Assembly (NCBI GenBank): GCA_905250115.1
Contig: CAJNOI010000181.1
Coordinates: forward strand, 111,453-175,452
Length of the DNA stretch: 64,000 nucleotides
Source: Adineta steineri
Lineage: Eukaryota; Rotifera; Eurotatoria; Adinetida; Adinetidae
Direction of reading: 5' to 3'
The notes beneath the pieces are model-generated. The model saw only the letters and a list, made by a program, of their open reading frames with translations. It was not told where the DNA came from and did no database searches. The position numbers and the translations under genes were made by a program. Shown here piece after piece: positions 25,631 through 36,326 of this stretch; the first letter of the stretch is position 1, and each line of letters starts with the position of its first letter.

Positions 25631-27179
25631 ATGAATATCGAACATTTTGAATATTATGATCTTTATTCACCATTAACATCAAATTTGTCCAATGATACTG
25701 TGATTAAATATGTCATACGTTTTCATCGTATTTATCCATGGTTATTATTCCCATTTGGTTTTATTGGTTCATTATTAACAATATTAATATTTACAAGAAA
25801 AAAATTTCAAAAATATGGTTGTTCAATATTATTTGTTGCAGAAAGTTTTATGGTAAATATATAGTATTAATTTCTTTTAGTTTTTTTATTTTCTTCATTT
25901 TAACATACAAAAGTTATTTAGTTTTAATTTTTAGGATTTAATATTAATTACATTGAATTGTATCCGTCTTATAATACGTTATTCATTTCAATCCTATTTT
26001 CTGCAACGTTCAATTTATATATGTCGAACATATAAATTTATAACAAATTATTTTTCACATTGTGCCGTTTGGATTCTATGTGTTATATCACTTGAACGTG
26101 CTGCTGTTACAAGACGTATTGTTTGGAATCAAAACATTTTTAGTCATAAACATTCATATTGTACATTAATTATAATATCAACTGTTTTATTTTTTCTTAA
26201 TATTCATTATTTAATATTTTTTGGATCTGAACAACGAAATTATCGATTTCAAAATAATGACACGGAAAAAAAATTATTAATTATGTGTAGTTCAAATTTA
26301 ATACGGCCACCTGTTGAACCATATGATCATTTTTTAACATTTTATTTTTCATGGATGGATTTCATAATAAATTCTTTAATACCATTTATAATTATTTTAA
26401 TAGCTAATGCAACTGTTGTTTATTCTGTATGTAAATCTCATATATTACTGAAACAATTAGGTTTAAGACAAACACGTTCACCACGTGATACACAATTAGC
26501 ATATATTTTATTTGTTTCAACATTTCTTTTTTTATTATTAACATTTCCATTACGAGTATTTTCTGTTATTGAACCATATTTAAAATATAAAAAAAAATAT
26601 TTAATTTTATCCGATGGTATTATGAGATTTTTATTATATCTTGATCATGGTTGTGGATTTTATTTTTATACATTTACTGGAGAATTATTTCGTCGTGAAT
26701 TAAAAAAAGTTTTATATGAATTTTTATTTCTTATTTTTCGACGACGATTCTCCGATTGGACATCAAGTGATTCAAGACGTCTTAGTGAATTAAGTTGTTC
26801 AAATGGTGCTTCACATATGATTCATTCCCAAACACAACAACAACAGCAACAACATGAAAGTGTTCCATTACAAGATTCAACAAGTAGTTGCGGTGGTGGT
26901 AATTCTGGAGTTAAAAATTCATTACATTCATTACAACCTCAAAAACTTTCTTATCATACATCATATCATCGTTGTGTTTATGCCAAACAACATCCATATA
27001 ATTCTTTTTCATCATCACGTACAAGACTTAATCCGTTGATTGGAAAACAAAATTCTGATCAAACTGGTCTTGTTAAACGACATAGTTCATCTTGTTTTGA
27101 ATCACAATATAAAACTATGCCAGTACCATTAAATAATTTAGTTACGCATGATTTAGATAGAAAAAGCGATATTGTTTAG
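25631..27179 (+). CDS. Rhodopsin-type GPCR, neuropeptide-receptor-like orphan
   Basis: Two exons, 25631-25852 and 25935-27179, 488 residues. Seven hydrophobic helices are visible: TM1 WLLFPFGFIGSLLTILIF; TM2 LILITLNCIRLII; TM3 ending ISLERAAV, an E/DRY variant; then four more to TM7/helix 8, GFYFYTFTGELFRREL. The TM1 and helix-8 style resembles FMRFamide-type receptors. The N-terminal tail has an N-x-S/T site (NLSNDT). The usual NPxxY of TM7 is not present; HGCGFYFYTF occupies that place. The long cytoplasmic tail is rich in Ser, Gln and His. Ligand is unknown; family is inferred from topology and motifs. The stop lies 104 nt before the next ORF on the same strand. Confidence 0.85.
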
Positions 27180-27283
27180 GATCGTTTCGTTTTTGTTTTT
27201 CGTTTTTTTTTCTACAGATATTCTTTAATTAGTTTAAGTGAAGTTATTTGTTGAATTTTATTTTCTTTTTGTAGCCTGATCCA

Positions 27284-27541
27284 ATGAGTAAATCACAAAG
27301 TAAAGAATTTTTCAAGAAAAAACAACGTGGGCAACAGAAAAAAAATAGTATTGCTACCGGTGGTACAGCAATAAGCAATCCTGGACAAAGTAAAGGACAT
27401 CATTATCAAGTATCTCATGGAGGTGCAACTAGTTTACTGGGTGGTGGTGAAGATCCAGCTGTTGTTGTTATTAATCCACATCCACCAACTACAGGACATC
27501 ATACAAAAGAAAAACGTACAAAAATTTGTTGTTTATTATAA
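27284..27541 (+). CDS. Small basic protein with C-terminal CAAX-type box
   Basis: An 85-residue frame with a basic, Lys/Gln-rich N terminus (KEFFKKKQRGQQKKNS), a Gly/His/Pro middle, and the ending KICCLL, which fits a prenylation CAAX box with Leu last (geranylgeranyl type by general rule). A pyrimidine tract and tag lie about 10 nt before the ATG, so the transcript probably begins by splicing there. It may be a separate gene, a downstream cistron, or an alternative last exon of the GPCR; no in-phase donor was found to prove the last. Family not recognised. Function unknown; membrane attachment is inferred from the box. Confidence 0.55.
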   Translation: MSKSQSKEFFKKKQRGQQKKNSIATGGTAISNPGQSKGHHYQVSHGGATSLLGGGEDPAVVVINPHPPTTGHHTKEKRTKICCLL

Positions 27542-28567
27542 AATATTACGTCATGACATTCGATAAGTGAATAATTTACAATGAATTTCTTATCAAGTTA
27601 AATTGATGAACAATTTGTATTTTTTTTTTCGTCATTAATAAATAAACTATTGTTATTTTCAAACTGTACGCTTCTTTTTTGTAAGAATATTTGTAATATA
27701 AAAAAACATTGCTTTCGAGTCATTTTCTTAGATCAATTTCTATTTGTTGCTTTTTTGCTTTCATAATACAAAAGAAAATGATATTACAATAACGTTTGTT
27801 TTTAACATGAACAAAACCTATAAAGTGATTAGTATGATGCTGCTATAATAGAGAATACGCTAAACAATGGTAACCATCTACACTCTTTTTTTTCTCTATG
27901 AAGAGTCATAATTCTTTGCTAAACAACTTAAAAGTCTTTCCTCAAAATATTCATATTGAAGGTCAATCGAATGTCGTGGTGCATTATCAATAAGCCTTGT
28001 TGAAAGTTTAGGCACGTTCATTATCTTCTAATTTTAGAAAAGTTCCATTATATAACAATAATTTCAAATATCTTGACATGAGATGATACATGCTTTTTTA
28101 TGTTCCTAGTTTATTATAAACTAATGATTATAATAAAGGAAAAAAAATGTTCTTTTCCATAAATATGACACTTCTAGGAAAATCATTTTTTTCCTGCTAA
28201 GAATACACTCATTGATTAGATCATCGGAACGTTAGAGTACGAAAATATATATCATTACATACATTTTCCTGTGTAATACGTTATTAAATATTCTTAACTA
28301 TAAATAGTTTCTTACGATAAGAAAAAATTCTTTGATGAAGATTAATTATGACAGTCCGTGTAAACGAAATTTTCAATAAATATATGATTATGTTTGACAT
28401 CGAGAATGTAAATATAAATAAATGAAAGTAGATTAGTTTTTTTTGTTTTTAAATAAATTATAAATCAACAAGATTTTTTAAGTATTTCTTAAATGATAGT
28501 TTTATTCTTTTGTTTCTGAATAGATACTAATTATACTAAAGTAAAAAAAATTGTTTTTATTTTTTGT
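27542..28567. other. Intergenic stretch between convergent genes
   Basis: AT-rich, about 1 kb, between the CAAX protein (+) and NTF2 (-). No gene, RNA or clear repeat seen; it presumably contains both 3' untranslated regions. Confidence 0.45.
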
Positions 28568-29064
28568 TCAACCATGAAGAATAAGACGAAAAACGTTGTT
28601 GATTACAAGCCATGAATTATTAATAAAACGTAATAGAAACGTTTCAGTAAATTGCATTGGTGGATCATTATCTGCCTATATAGAAATATACTTCATATAT
28701 ACATACATATATATATATACAAAATTAAATTACTTTAAGACCACCGGTAACAACAATCATAATACAATTATCATATGTTGGTTGAATATCCATGGTTGAC
28801 ACTGTATGACTTATTGTTTGAAATGTCAATGAACGTAATTTTTCAGCTATTTCTTGTGCACCTTTAGCAAAATCAACATTATTAAAATTCATCATGCCAT
28901 TGACTGGTTCCTTTAAAATTAATAATTAATAATGAAAGAACAAAAACAAAGAAAGAAAGTCTCATATTTACATATAGTGCTGCTACACCTTCACGTGGAC
29001 CTTGATCAAATTTACTATAATAAAAATCAATGAAAGCCTTGCCAATAGCTTTAAAATCACTCAT
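28568..29064 (-). CDS. NUTF2: Nuclear transport factor 2
   Basis: Three phase-0 exons, 28972-29064, 28734-28910 and 28568-28675, give 125 residues; the vertebrate protein has 127. NTF2 carries RanGDP into the nucleus through FG nucleoporins. The order of conserved blocks is IGKAFIDFYYSKFD, EIAEKLRSLTFQTISH, DIQPTYDNCIMIVVTGGLKA, DNDPPMQFTETFLLRF and NVFRLILHG. The acidic D-N-D near the Ran-binding loop is kept. Where the vertebrate protein has the LTWEGQQF block, this protein reads MMNFNNVDF, so the Trp of that loop is missing. Head-to-head with kindlin. Confidence 0.93.
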
Positions 29065-29454
29065 GATTATAATAAATCTGAAATGATATAGAATGAATAT
29101 CACAAAAATAAAACGAAGAAGAAGAAGAAGAAACAAAAAGAGAAAGACACTATAGTCCGTTGTAAATTCTATGAATGAGGCTCAATAACCATACATAAAA
29201 TTATGAGAATAATTCCACAATAAAATAAATTCTTATGATGATTTATTTTATTTTCAGATAAATTTCTAACTTTATTAATATAAAAAATTTTTTCTAGAAA
29301 AAAAACATTTATTTGATAGGAGGCAGAAATAATATAATAATGAATAGATCAACTCTGATTGGTTGTTTGTAACATCAATAGTTCTAACTAATATAAATTG
29401 AATACTGTTCATTGTTCGATTTTAGTGAGTAAGTAAGATAATATATATTACATT
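29065..29454. promoter_or_regulatory. Shared spacer between NTF2 and kindlin starts
   Basis: 390 nt separate the two divergent start codons. AT-rich; both promoters should lie here. No motif can be named with confidence. Confidence 0.45.
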
Positions 29455-32400
29455 ATGCCTACTTCACTAAATCAACGATCAGTACCTAAATCATTATCAT
29501 GGAGTTTAACAATTGATTCAACTATTGTTGTTGTCAATGGTTCGATGACAATTGGATCAGTTATGGTTCAACTTGTTAATCGTCTTGGTTTGTTCTTTCG
29601 AAAAAAAAAAAAAACGTTTTTTTTGTTTTTTATAAATTAATATTTAGATATATCTCAAGATTTTTCTGATTATGCACTTTGGTGGCCAAAAGCAAATATT
29701 TGGTTAATCAATACGAAATGGACACTTGATCAATATGGTGTACAATCGGATGCTCAACTTAATTTTACAAGCATGCATAAATCTATTCGTTTACAATTAC
29801 CCGATTTACGTATTTTATCAATAAATGCAGATTTTTCAGTGTCAGTTTTTGCTGCAGTTTGTAAACTTTGTAAAGATCTTAGTATGAAACTAGATAATCT
29901 TTGAGAAAATTTCAAATTAAATTTTCCTATTCATTTTAAGGAATTCGTCATGCTGAAGAATTATCACTTGTACGTTCATCTCGTATACAAAATGTGAATG
30001 GAATTCATGAACGTCGTACATCACCTCGTCGTCGACGACATAACATCGGTACACTTAATCGACATAATTCTATGGGTGATTCATTAGCAAATAATACATC
30101 AACTTTATCAACATTATTTTCTCCAACAACACCTAAACTTCGATCAACTGCAGCAATCGATAGAATAGTAAGAATTATTTATAATATAGACAAAAATAAA
30201 TCTTTCTTTTTCAAAAGGATTCATCAATAAATAATCATCATCAACGTTCAGTAACAAATCTATCGAAATCATTGAATAATTTAGAGTTAAATGGTGATGA
30301 AAATCTTGCTCAAACACCAATAACTCCAATAAAAAATATTTTACCACAATTAATACGACCGATAAATATTATTGAAAAATCTCTATTAAATAGTTTATGG
30401 TATGATTCATCACGATCAATCATGGAACAAAATACAGTTGAAAATGATTTAGTTTTATTACGTTTTAAATATTTTACATTTTATGATCTTAATCCGAAAG
30501 TACAGAAAAAAGAAAATTGTTTAATTCATATTCATATATTTATTTATGTAATTTAGTTTGATGCAATAAGATTAAATCAATTATATGAACAAGCTAAATG
30601 GTCCATTTTAAGTGAAGATATTGATTGTACAGATGAAGAAATGATGACTTTTGCTGCATTACAAGTAAATAGAAAATCTATATATTTATAATAATGAGAC
30701 AAAAAACATAGACGTTACGCATATTTTCATAGTTCATACTCTATAGAAAGAGATTCTAATTAGAGTGTTTTATACAAATCAAGGCAGAGTTATTTAAGGT
30801 AAGGTAATATGAATTAGCTTTACCTATTATTATACTCATCCTTAGCATTATATGCGCTTTACCTTTCAACCAAGAATAGAGATGTAAGCCAATTTATCAA
30901 TAATGAAGAAATTTTTCAATGAATTCTTACAAGGATAACAACGGTTTACACCTCTAATCAAGATCATTTTCCTTTTTACGCTTAACTTACTAGCTAACGT
31001 TTTTTGCCAATTTGATAAATATTAACTTTAATTATTAAAGAAAATAAATCTTATTTTTAAATTTAGTTACAAATTCAAATTCATTCATCTCAAGTTTCAT
31101 CCACATCAACATTTATGTGTTCAAATGATGATATTGGTCATGAATATGATAATGGAAATGATTATGATATTGATCGTGCACTTGAACGTTTACAAGATTC
31201 ACTTTTAGGAACAAAAACAACGAAAAATAAATCAACAAATTCATTAATACATCAATTTTCACTAAATGATGAACTAAGTGATTATTTACGTCTTTTTAAA
31301 CCACGGCGATTTACATTAAAAACTTTTAAACGTTATTGGTTTGTTATACGAGATACACAATTAACTTATTATACAAATGAATGTCAACAACGTAGTGTAC
31401 CTATTGAAAAAATACCACTGAAAGGTTGTGAAATACTTCCGGATGTGAATATTTCATCAAAAAAATATGCTATTCGTTTATTGATACCATCAATTGATGG
31501 AATGAATGAAACAATAATTCGTTGTTCAACTGTATATATATAAATTTTTTATTTAAATTTCAACTATTCTGTTTGATTATTTCGTAGGTAGAACAATATG
31601 CAAAATGGATGGCTGCTTTTCGTCTTGCATCAAAAGGTCGATCAATAAGTGAACCATCTTATGAAACTGAACGTGAATCAATATTAGCTTTACTTCATAT
31701 GCAACGACCATCATCATCATCGATAACAAATCATCAAAAAATTAAATTTGATATACAACCAGAAAATTTCGTATCAACAAAATTCGTTAAAAAATATAAA
31801 ACAAAACAGGTTAGTTTTTTTTTCTGTCTCAGATAAAATTAATTTTGGAAATATTTAGAGCGATGGATTCGATATAATATATATCTATGAATCATCGCCA
31901 AAGGCATTTCCATATAGTATAATGCATTACGTAGGCATGATTATTAGAGACTTTTATATTCATGTCAGATGCGATGCATACATTATAATATCAATTGTAA
32001 TGATAATTAATAAAAACTCTGATGAATATTATTAAGAATAATCTTTATTCGATATTAAAATCTATCAAGTGTTCATATTACTCCGATGTTGAGATTTATC
32101 AACCTAGATCTGAGAGTTTCTAATCAATAGACATAAAAAAAACGACGATTTTCTCATTATTGTAAATATAGCTAGATTCTCAGTGATAATAGATAATTAT
32201 ATTATTTAATAGATCGTATTTTTGTGAGATAATTATAGATAATGAATGTAATTATATGATAATTTAACTTATTGCATAAATTATCATTCATTAGTAGTTG
32301 AATATTTTCGTATAATAATTCATGTATGGTTGTTTTTCAATTCTTTAAATTTATTTATAATAATTGAATATGTTTTCACATCTGTGTTACTTAAATTTTA

Positions 32401-32921
32401 GTTGACTGAACGTATCCTTGAAGCACATGCAACTGTTAGTAATTTAGATTGTATAGAAGCTAAATTACGTTATATAAAAGTTTGGCAAGCATTACCTGAA
32501 TTTGGTATAACAACATTTGTTGTTAAATTTAAAGAATCAAATAAAAAAGAAGTATAAAACAAAAATTTCATTATTCTTTTATAATAGCTGTTTTTTGTTT
32601 GAAATTATTCTATAGGAATTACTTGGTATTGCATCAAATCGTCTTTTACGTATGACAATGACAGGTGATATATTGAAAACATGGTGGATATCACGAATGC
32701 GTTCATGGAATGTTAATTGGGAAAATAAATTAGTTACAATTGAATTTGATGGTGAAACAATACATTTTCTACCATTATATGGTATTGAGAGTAAATGTAT
32801 ACATGAATTTATTGGTGCATATATCTTTTTGGCTATGCGATCAACAGCAACAATGTCTGATAATAATGATCTACTTCAACAGGAAACTCTTTTTCAAAGA
32901 CTTACAGCTGCTTATATGTAA
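29455..32921 (+). CDS. FERMT2: Kindlin (fermitin family) integrin co-activator
   Basis: Nine exons: 29455-29587, 29648-29881, 29941-30167, 30218-30499, 30557-30664, 31067-31531, 31588-31809, 32402-32551, 32616-32921; 708 residues, close to vertebrate kindlins (about 665-690). Kindlins bind integrin beta tails through a FERM F3 lobe. Visible in order: F0 ([33 protein letters not shown]), F1 ([10 protein letters not shown] then a basic/Ser-rich loop), F2 ([33 protein letters not shown]), the inserted PH domain ([52 protein letters not shown]), and F3 ([15 protein letters not shown] block, [24 protein letters not shown]). The vertebrate integrin-binding Gln-Trp pair reads Ser-Trp here. Paralogue number cannot be assigned. 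Confidence 0.96.
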
Positions 32922-33435
32922 ATATTTTATGTGTGCTTTTATTTAATGCTATTTGTCATTTATCTTATTTGAATCGTTTTTCTTTTTTTTCTTCTTTGTA
33001 TCAGTATGTCTTTAAAATCTCGTTTTTCTTTTAGTCATGTGTTTTAATTATAATAAATTTTGATAGTTTAGTGTTAATGATTTTAATTAAAATAAATTTT
33101 GGCATCTAATATATTCTAGATTGTTTCTTAGAAGATTATATTATCATATACAAATGACAATAATGTTTACATTCATTTTTTTTGAAAATAATAAGATGAA
33201 TAATGTTTTCATAGAAGTTAATATTGGTATGTTGTGAGAAAATAATTTTATAATTTATTTATCAGAAACAGGAATGTCCATCAATTTCAGAAAAGAAAAC
33301 CTTAAATGACATTGACTGATTAACTCCGCTTATTTTATTTTACGACAAGGGTTTATTCAAGACATCTGTTAGTCTTGATAATATCATGGAGATAATAATG
33401 TTAGAAATTATACTAAAAGAATGTCGGAAAAGAGG

Positions 33436-33755
33436 GGGTGTAAATTAGGATCCTGCATCGGAGTTATTCGGATACTCTCCATTAGGCCATTGTATTTTTG
33501 GATCTCACTCAAGATGTATCGCAAAAGAAATGGCAACGGGATTTAAAAACGCGTTAAACCCGAAAAAATCGAGATTTTTCTAATTCCGTTGGTATTTTCC
33601 CTGCGATACATCTTAAGTGAGATCCGAAAATATAATGGCCTGATAGAGAATTTTATTCTCTATTCATCGCATATCTTCAAAAGGATCCAAGAACTAAGCT
33701 GAATTCTCTATTTTAAGAGCACTCAATCCCGATACAGAACCCTGATGTAAATGTG
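33436..33755. mobile_element. Foldback (long inverted repeat) element
   Basis: The left arm near 33476-33546 (aggccattgtatttttggat, ctcactcaagatgtatcgca) is repeated in inverse near 33579-33647 (tgcgatacatcttaagtgag, ccgaaaatataatggcct) with few mismatches. Outer, less conserved arms extend the symmetry: aggatcctgcatcgg at about 33447 and cccgatacagaaccct at about 33728. There is no coding capacity. It reads as a non-autonomous foldback DNA transposon. Confidence 0.75.
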
Positions 33756-33823
33756 GGTTGGGCCGGATGCGAATGGTTCTCTTTGTTCGAATACCCACAC
33801 TTTAATACTTCTTCGTGTACCAC

Positions 33824-33935
33824 TAGTGGTGTAACCAGGATTCTGGTAGTAGTTGAGCGATGTTTGTGGGGTGGTGGGGCGCACAATAAAACTTAGTTTA
33901 CAGAGCTAAAATGGATGATTGCGTCCACCTAACAG
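33824..33935 (+). mobile_element. MITE copy, TAGTGGYGTAACCAG family (truncated)
   Basis: Begins tagtggtgtaaccaggattc and continues with ttgagcgatgtttg and aaacttagtttacagagcta. All of these match the reverse complement of the complete copy at 43011-43149. The distal end is unclear, probably lost or overrun by the adjacent SINE. Confidence 0.65.
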
Positions 33936-33954
33936 TGGTTGAGGAATGCTTATT

Positions 33955-34320
33955 TTCATTCGACTGCCATGGCTGAGGGGTTACGTTGTTCGACACGTAT
34001 TCACAAGGTACTGTGTTCAAAGCTCAGTATCATTAGCTATGGAATGATCTTGGACCAGTCACTAACGGCTATTTGTCTCGGACCACCTATCCGATAGCAT
34101 ACTGATTACGTGAGGACATACAATATAGCTCTTGTCGCTTGTACTTGGTCAGTCAGTATGTATGGGGAGCTTAAGTGAAAAGAACTCTGCGTCGGGCCGG
34201 CCTTCTGTCCAGAGCTACAACTAAAAATAGTTGTAGGAAGAATATCGGGCTAATGAAAATGTCCTTGGACATCACCCTATACCGAAAGGTAGCCGAAAGG
34301 CGGTGTATTTCTTCTTATTA
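33955..34320 (+). mobile_element. tRNA-derived SINE
   Basis: The head at about 33961-34035 looks like a decayed tRNA-Ser/Leu: catggctgaggggttacg (box A-like) and gtgttcaaagctc (box B-like) at near-normal spacing. A GC-richer body follows to about 34320, ending in an AT-rich tail. An open frame (34175-34468) crosses it, but only as part of the repeat. No flanking duplication was identified. Confidence 0.55.
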
Positions 34321-34705
34321 TTATTTTCATTCTATTCATGTACTCCATATTGGCATGATTTATAACGTATTTTTCCTTTCGAAGTCTTTAGTAAACAAGA
34401 CTTCAACGAGTTTTGAAAATATAAATCCATTTGAAAAAAACTTTATTTTGAATGTCTATTATGGATGATTCCTTGACAAGTTTAATACTTTAAATACGTA
34501 TGAAATGAGTTTTGATTCTATTTTTCTTGTAGCAAAGATTTTTCCTAGGGAATTTTGTATAAAAAAATATTTTTTATTTATTTAGAAATTTACGAACTTT
34601 TAACATTCAAACGGTAATATTATTTAACAATTAAAATTTTATAACAGGTAGATGAAATTTAAATTTTTGCATGATTAAAAATAAGAAAGAAAAAGATATC
34701 TATTT

Positions 34706-35971
34706 TTATATTTTTGGATTATTATTCTTTGTTTCTTCGCCTTGTATTTTTTTTCTATCATTCCATATCTTATGAATTCCTACGAGAACAATACTTGTTG
34801 TAACTAATCCCGAACCAAGTATAACTAACCAATTTGATTTTTCATTTGCAATGAAATTTTGAAGTACAATAGCAAATAAGATATCTGATGATTGAACAAC
34901 AGATACAATTGATGGATGTTCAAGTTTAATTGCTTTTTGTGTTACTGTTGATGATAATAATTGTATTAATGAAACAGATGCAGCAACAGCAAATTGCCAC
35001 GTAAACATTGATTGATGTGAATGTTTATTAAGAATAAAATGATTACGTATTTGATTCATACTAAGTAAAATTAAACATAACAATGAAAATTGAAACATAA
35101 GTACACTTTGTGGAATTTTTAATACTAATAATTTTTTATTAAGTACAATACTGCTCGATATTGAAAGTGCGCATAGTAATGCAAGACAAAGACCAAGAAA
35201 TCGATAAGATTTGTCTGATTCATAATCAACATCATCATGTTTTCTATGGATTGTTACATTCTTATTTGATAATTTTACAGTATTACCAAATAAAAATGTT
35301 GGTTGAGCAACACATATAACACCAATAAATGTTAATATAATAGCAATTACTGTTGGTATCGATATACGTTCACGAAAAATAATCATCGCTATAATTGCTG
35401 TCCATATTATTTGTGTATATCGAAATGTTGTTAAATCTGGTAATGGAATATAACGATAACTTAAATAAAAAAATAACAAACCACATGCTGCAAATATTCC
35501 ACGAATAATTTGTAAAAGAATTAAATTAACTGAACCATGAAGTATTTTATAACGCTTATGAACAATAAAAATAGTAAGAATTATTGTTTGAATTATAAAT
35601 CGGCACATTAAAGCATCAAAAAAGTCAACACGTAACTGTTTTATAATAAAACCGGAACTTGTAAAAAGAGATGAACCAATGAGTGCATAGAATATCCCAG
35701 TACATCGACCCATTGCTTGTGAAAAAGATTTAGTTCGACTTTGTCGAATTGAATGAAGTGAAAGAATTGATGTTGATTTTTCAGTAAGATTATTAAATTC
35801 TTCAATATTATTATTAACTTCATTTTTAATTTGTAATTCATCTGTATCGATTAATGGTTGTATTAAAGGATCAATATTTTGTATAGCATTGTCATCAACC
35901 AAAACATCTGTGACTGGTTTTATATTGTCAATTGATACGTCATCATCAGTGATATACACATCGTGCTTCAT
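34706..35971 (-). CDS. EamA/DMT-superfamily transporter, SLC35G-like (copy 1)
   Basis: Single-exon frame of 421 residues with about ten hydrophobic helices in two EamA halves after a roughly 90-residue acidic N-terminal tail. The most conserved block, IPLPDLTTFRYTQIIWTA followed by FRERISIPTVIAIIL and GVICVAQPTFLF, is shared with the next gene upstream. EamA/SLC35G proteins are drug/metabolite-type carriers, and SLC35G1 is a plasma-membrane/ER protein. Substrate is unknown here. It is intronless among intron-rich neighbours, with no poly(A) tract or flanking repeats seen. It is a tandem duplicate of copy 2, same strand, 355 nt apart. Confidence 0.85.
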   Translation of the reverse strand: MKHDVYITDDDVSIDNIKPVTDVLVDDNAIQNIDPLIQPLIDTDELQIKNEVNNNIEEFNNLTEKSTSILSLHSIRQSRTKSFSQAMGRCTGIFYALIGSSLFTSSGFIIKQLRVDFFDALMCRFIIQTIILTIFIVHKRYKILHGSVNLILLQIIRGIFAACGLLFFYLSYRYIPLPDLTTFRYTQIIWTAIIAMIIFRERISIPTVIAIILTFIGVICVAQPTFLFGNTVKLSNKNVTIHRKHDDVDYESDKSYRFLGLCLALLCALSISSSIVLNKKLLVLKIPQSVLMFQFSLLCLILLSMNQIRNHFILNKHSHQSMFTWQFAVAASVSLIQLLSSTVTQKAIKLEHPSIVSVVQSSDILFAIVLQNFIANEKSNWLVILGSGLVTTSIVLVGIHKIWNDRKKIQGEETKNNNPKI

Positions 35972-36326
35972 AGTGCAAACTGGTTTCTCTTCTAGTTTTT
36001 TTCCTTTTCTTTTCTTGTCTTCGATTAACCTCTCTGATGGCAGTACTTTTCTTTTTCTCGCCTTTTTCTTTGTACGAATACTACTGAACGCAAAATAAAC
36101 GACCTTGTTGTTCTTCAGGCTTCAGAGTGCGCCGACGTACATGATTCTTTTTCTCTTCTCTATTCTGTTGTTTCAGTATTTTCTATAATCATGCGAGTAG
36201 TCATAATCTAACTGCATGCACTCTTAGTATTTTAATATATAACAAAAATAATTCACATTTTATGATATGAATATTTATTATTAGAAAAATTTAAGCTAGA
36301 ATAATATAAAAACTCATAATATTTAT

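Larger units (their letters stand above)
32922..34705. other. Transposon-rich spacer
   Basis: No host gene seen. It contains the foldback element (33436-33755), a MITE copy (33824-33935) and a tRNA-derived SINE (33955-34320), all listed separately. Base composition here is visibly more GC-rich than the flanks. The rest is AT-rich, including the presumed kindlin and transporter 3' ends. Confidence 0.6.

Noticed and set aside
33961..34035. Functional tRNA gene
   Set aside because: Box-like words are present but stems and the anticodon arm do not pair well, and it continues into a repeat body; better as a SINE head.
34175..34468. 97-codon frame
   Set aside because: Overlaps the SINE body; a chance frame inside a repeat.
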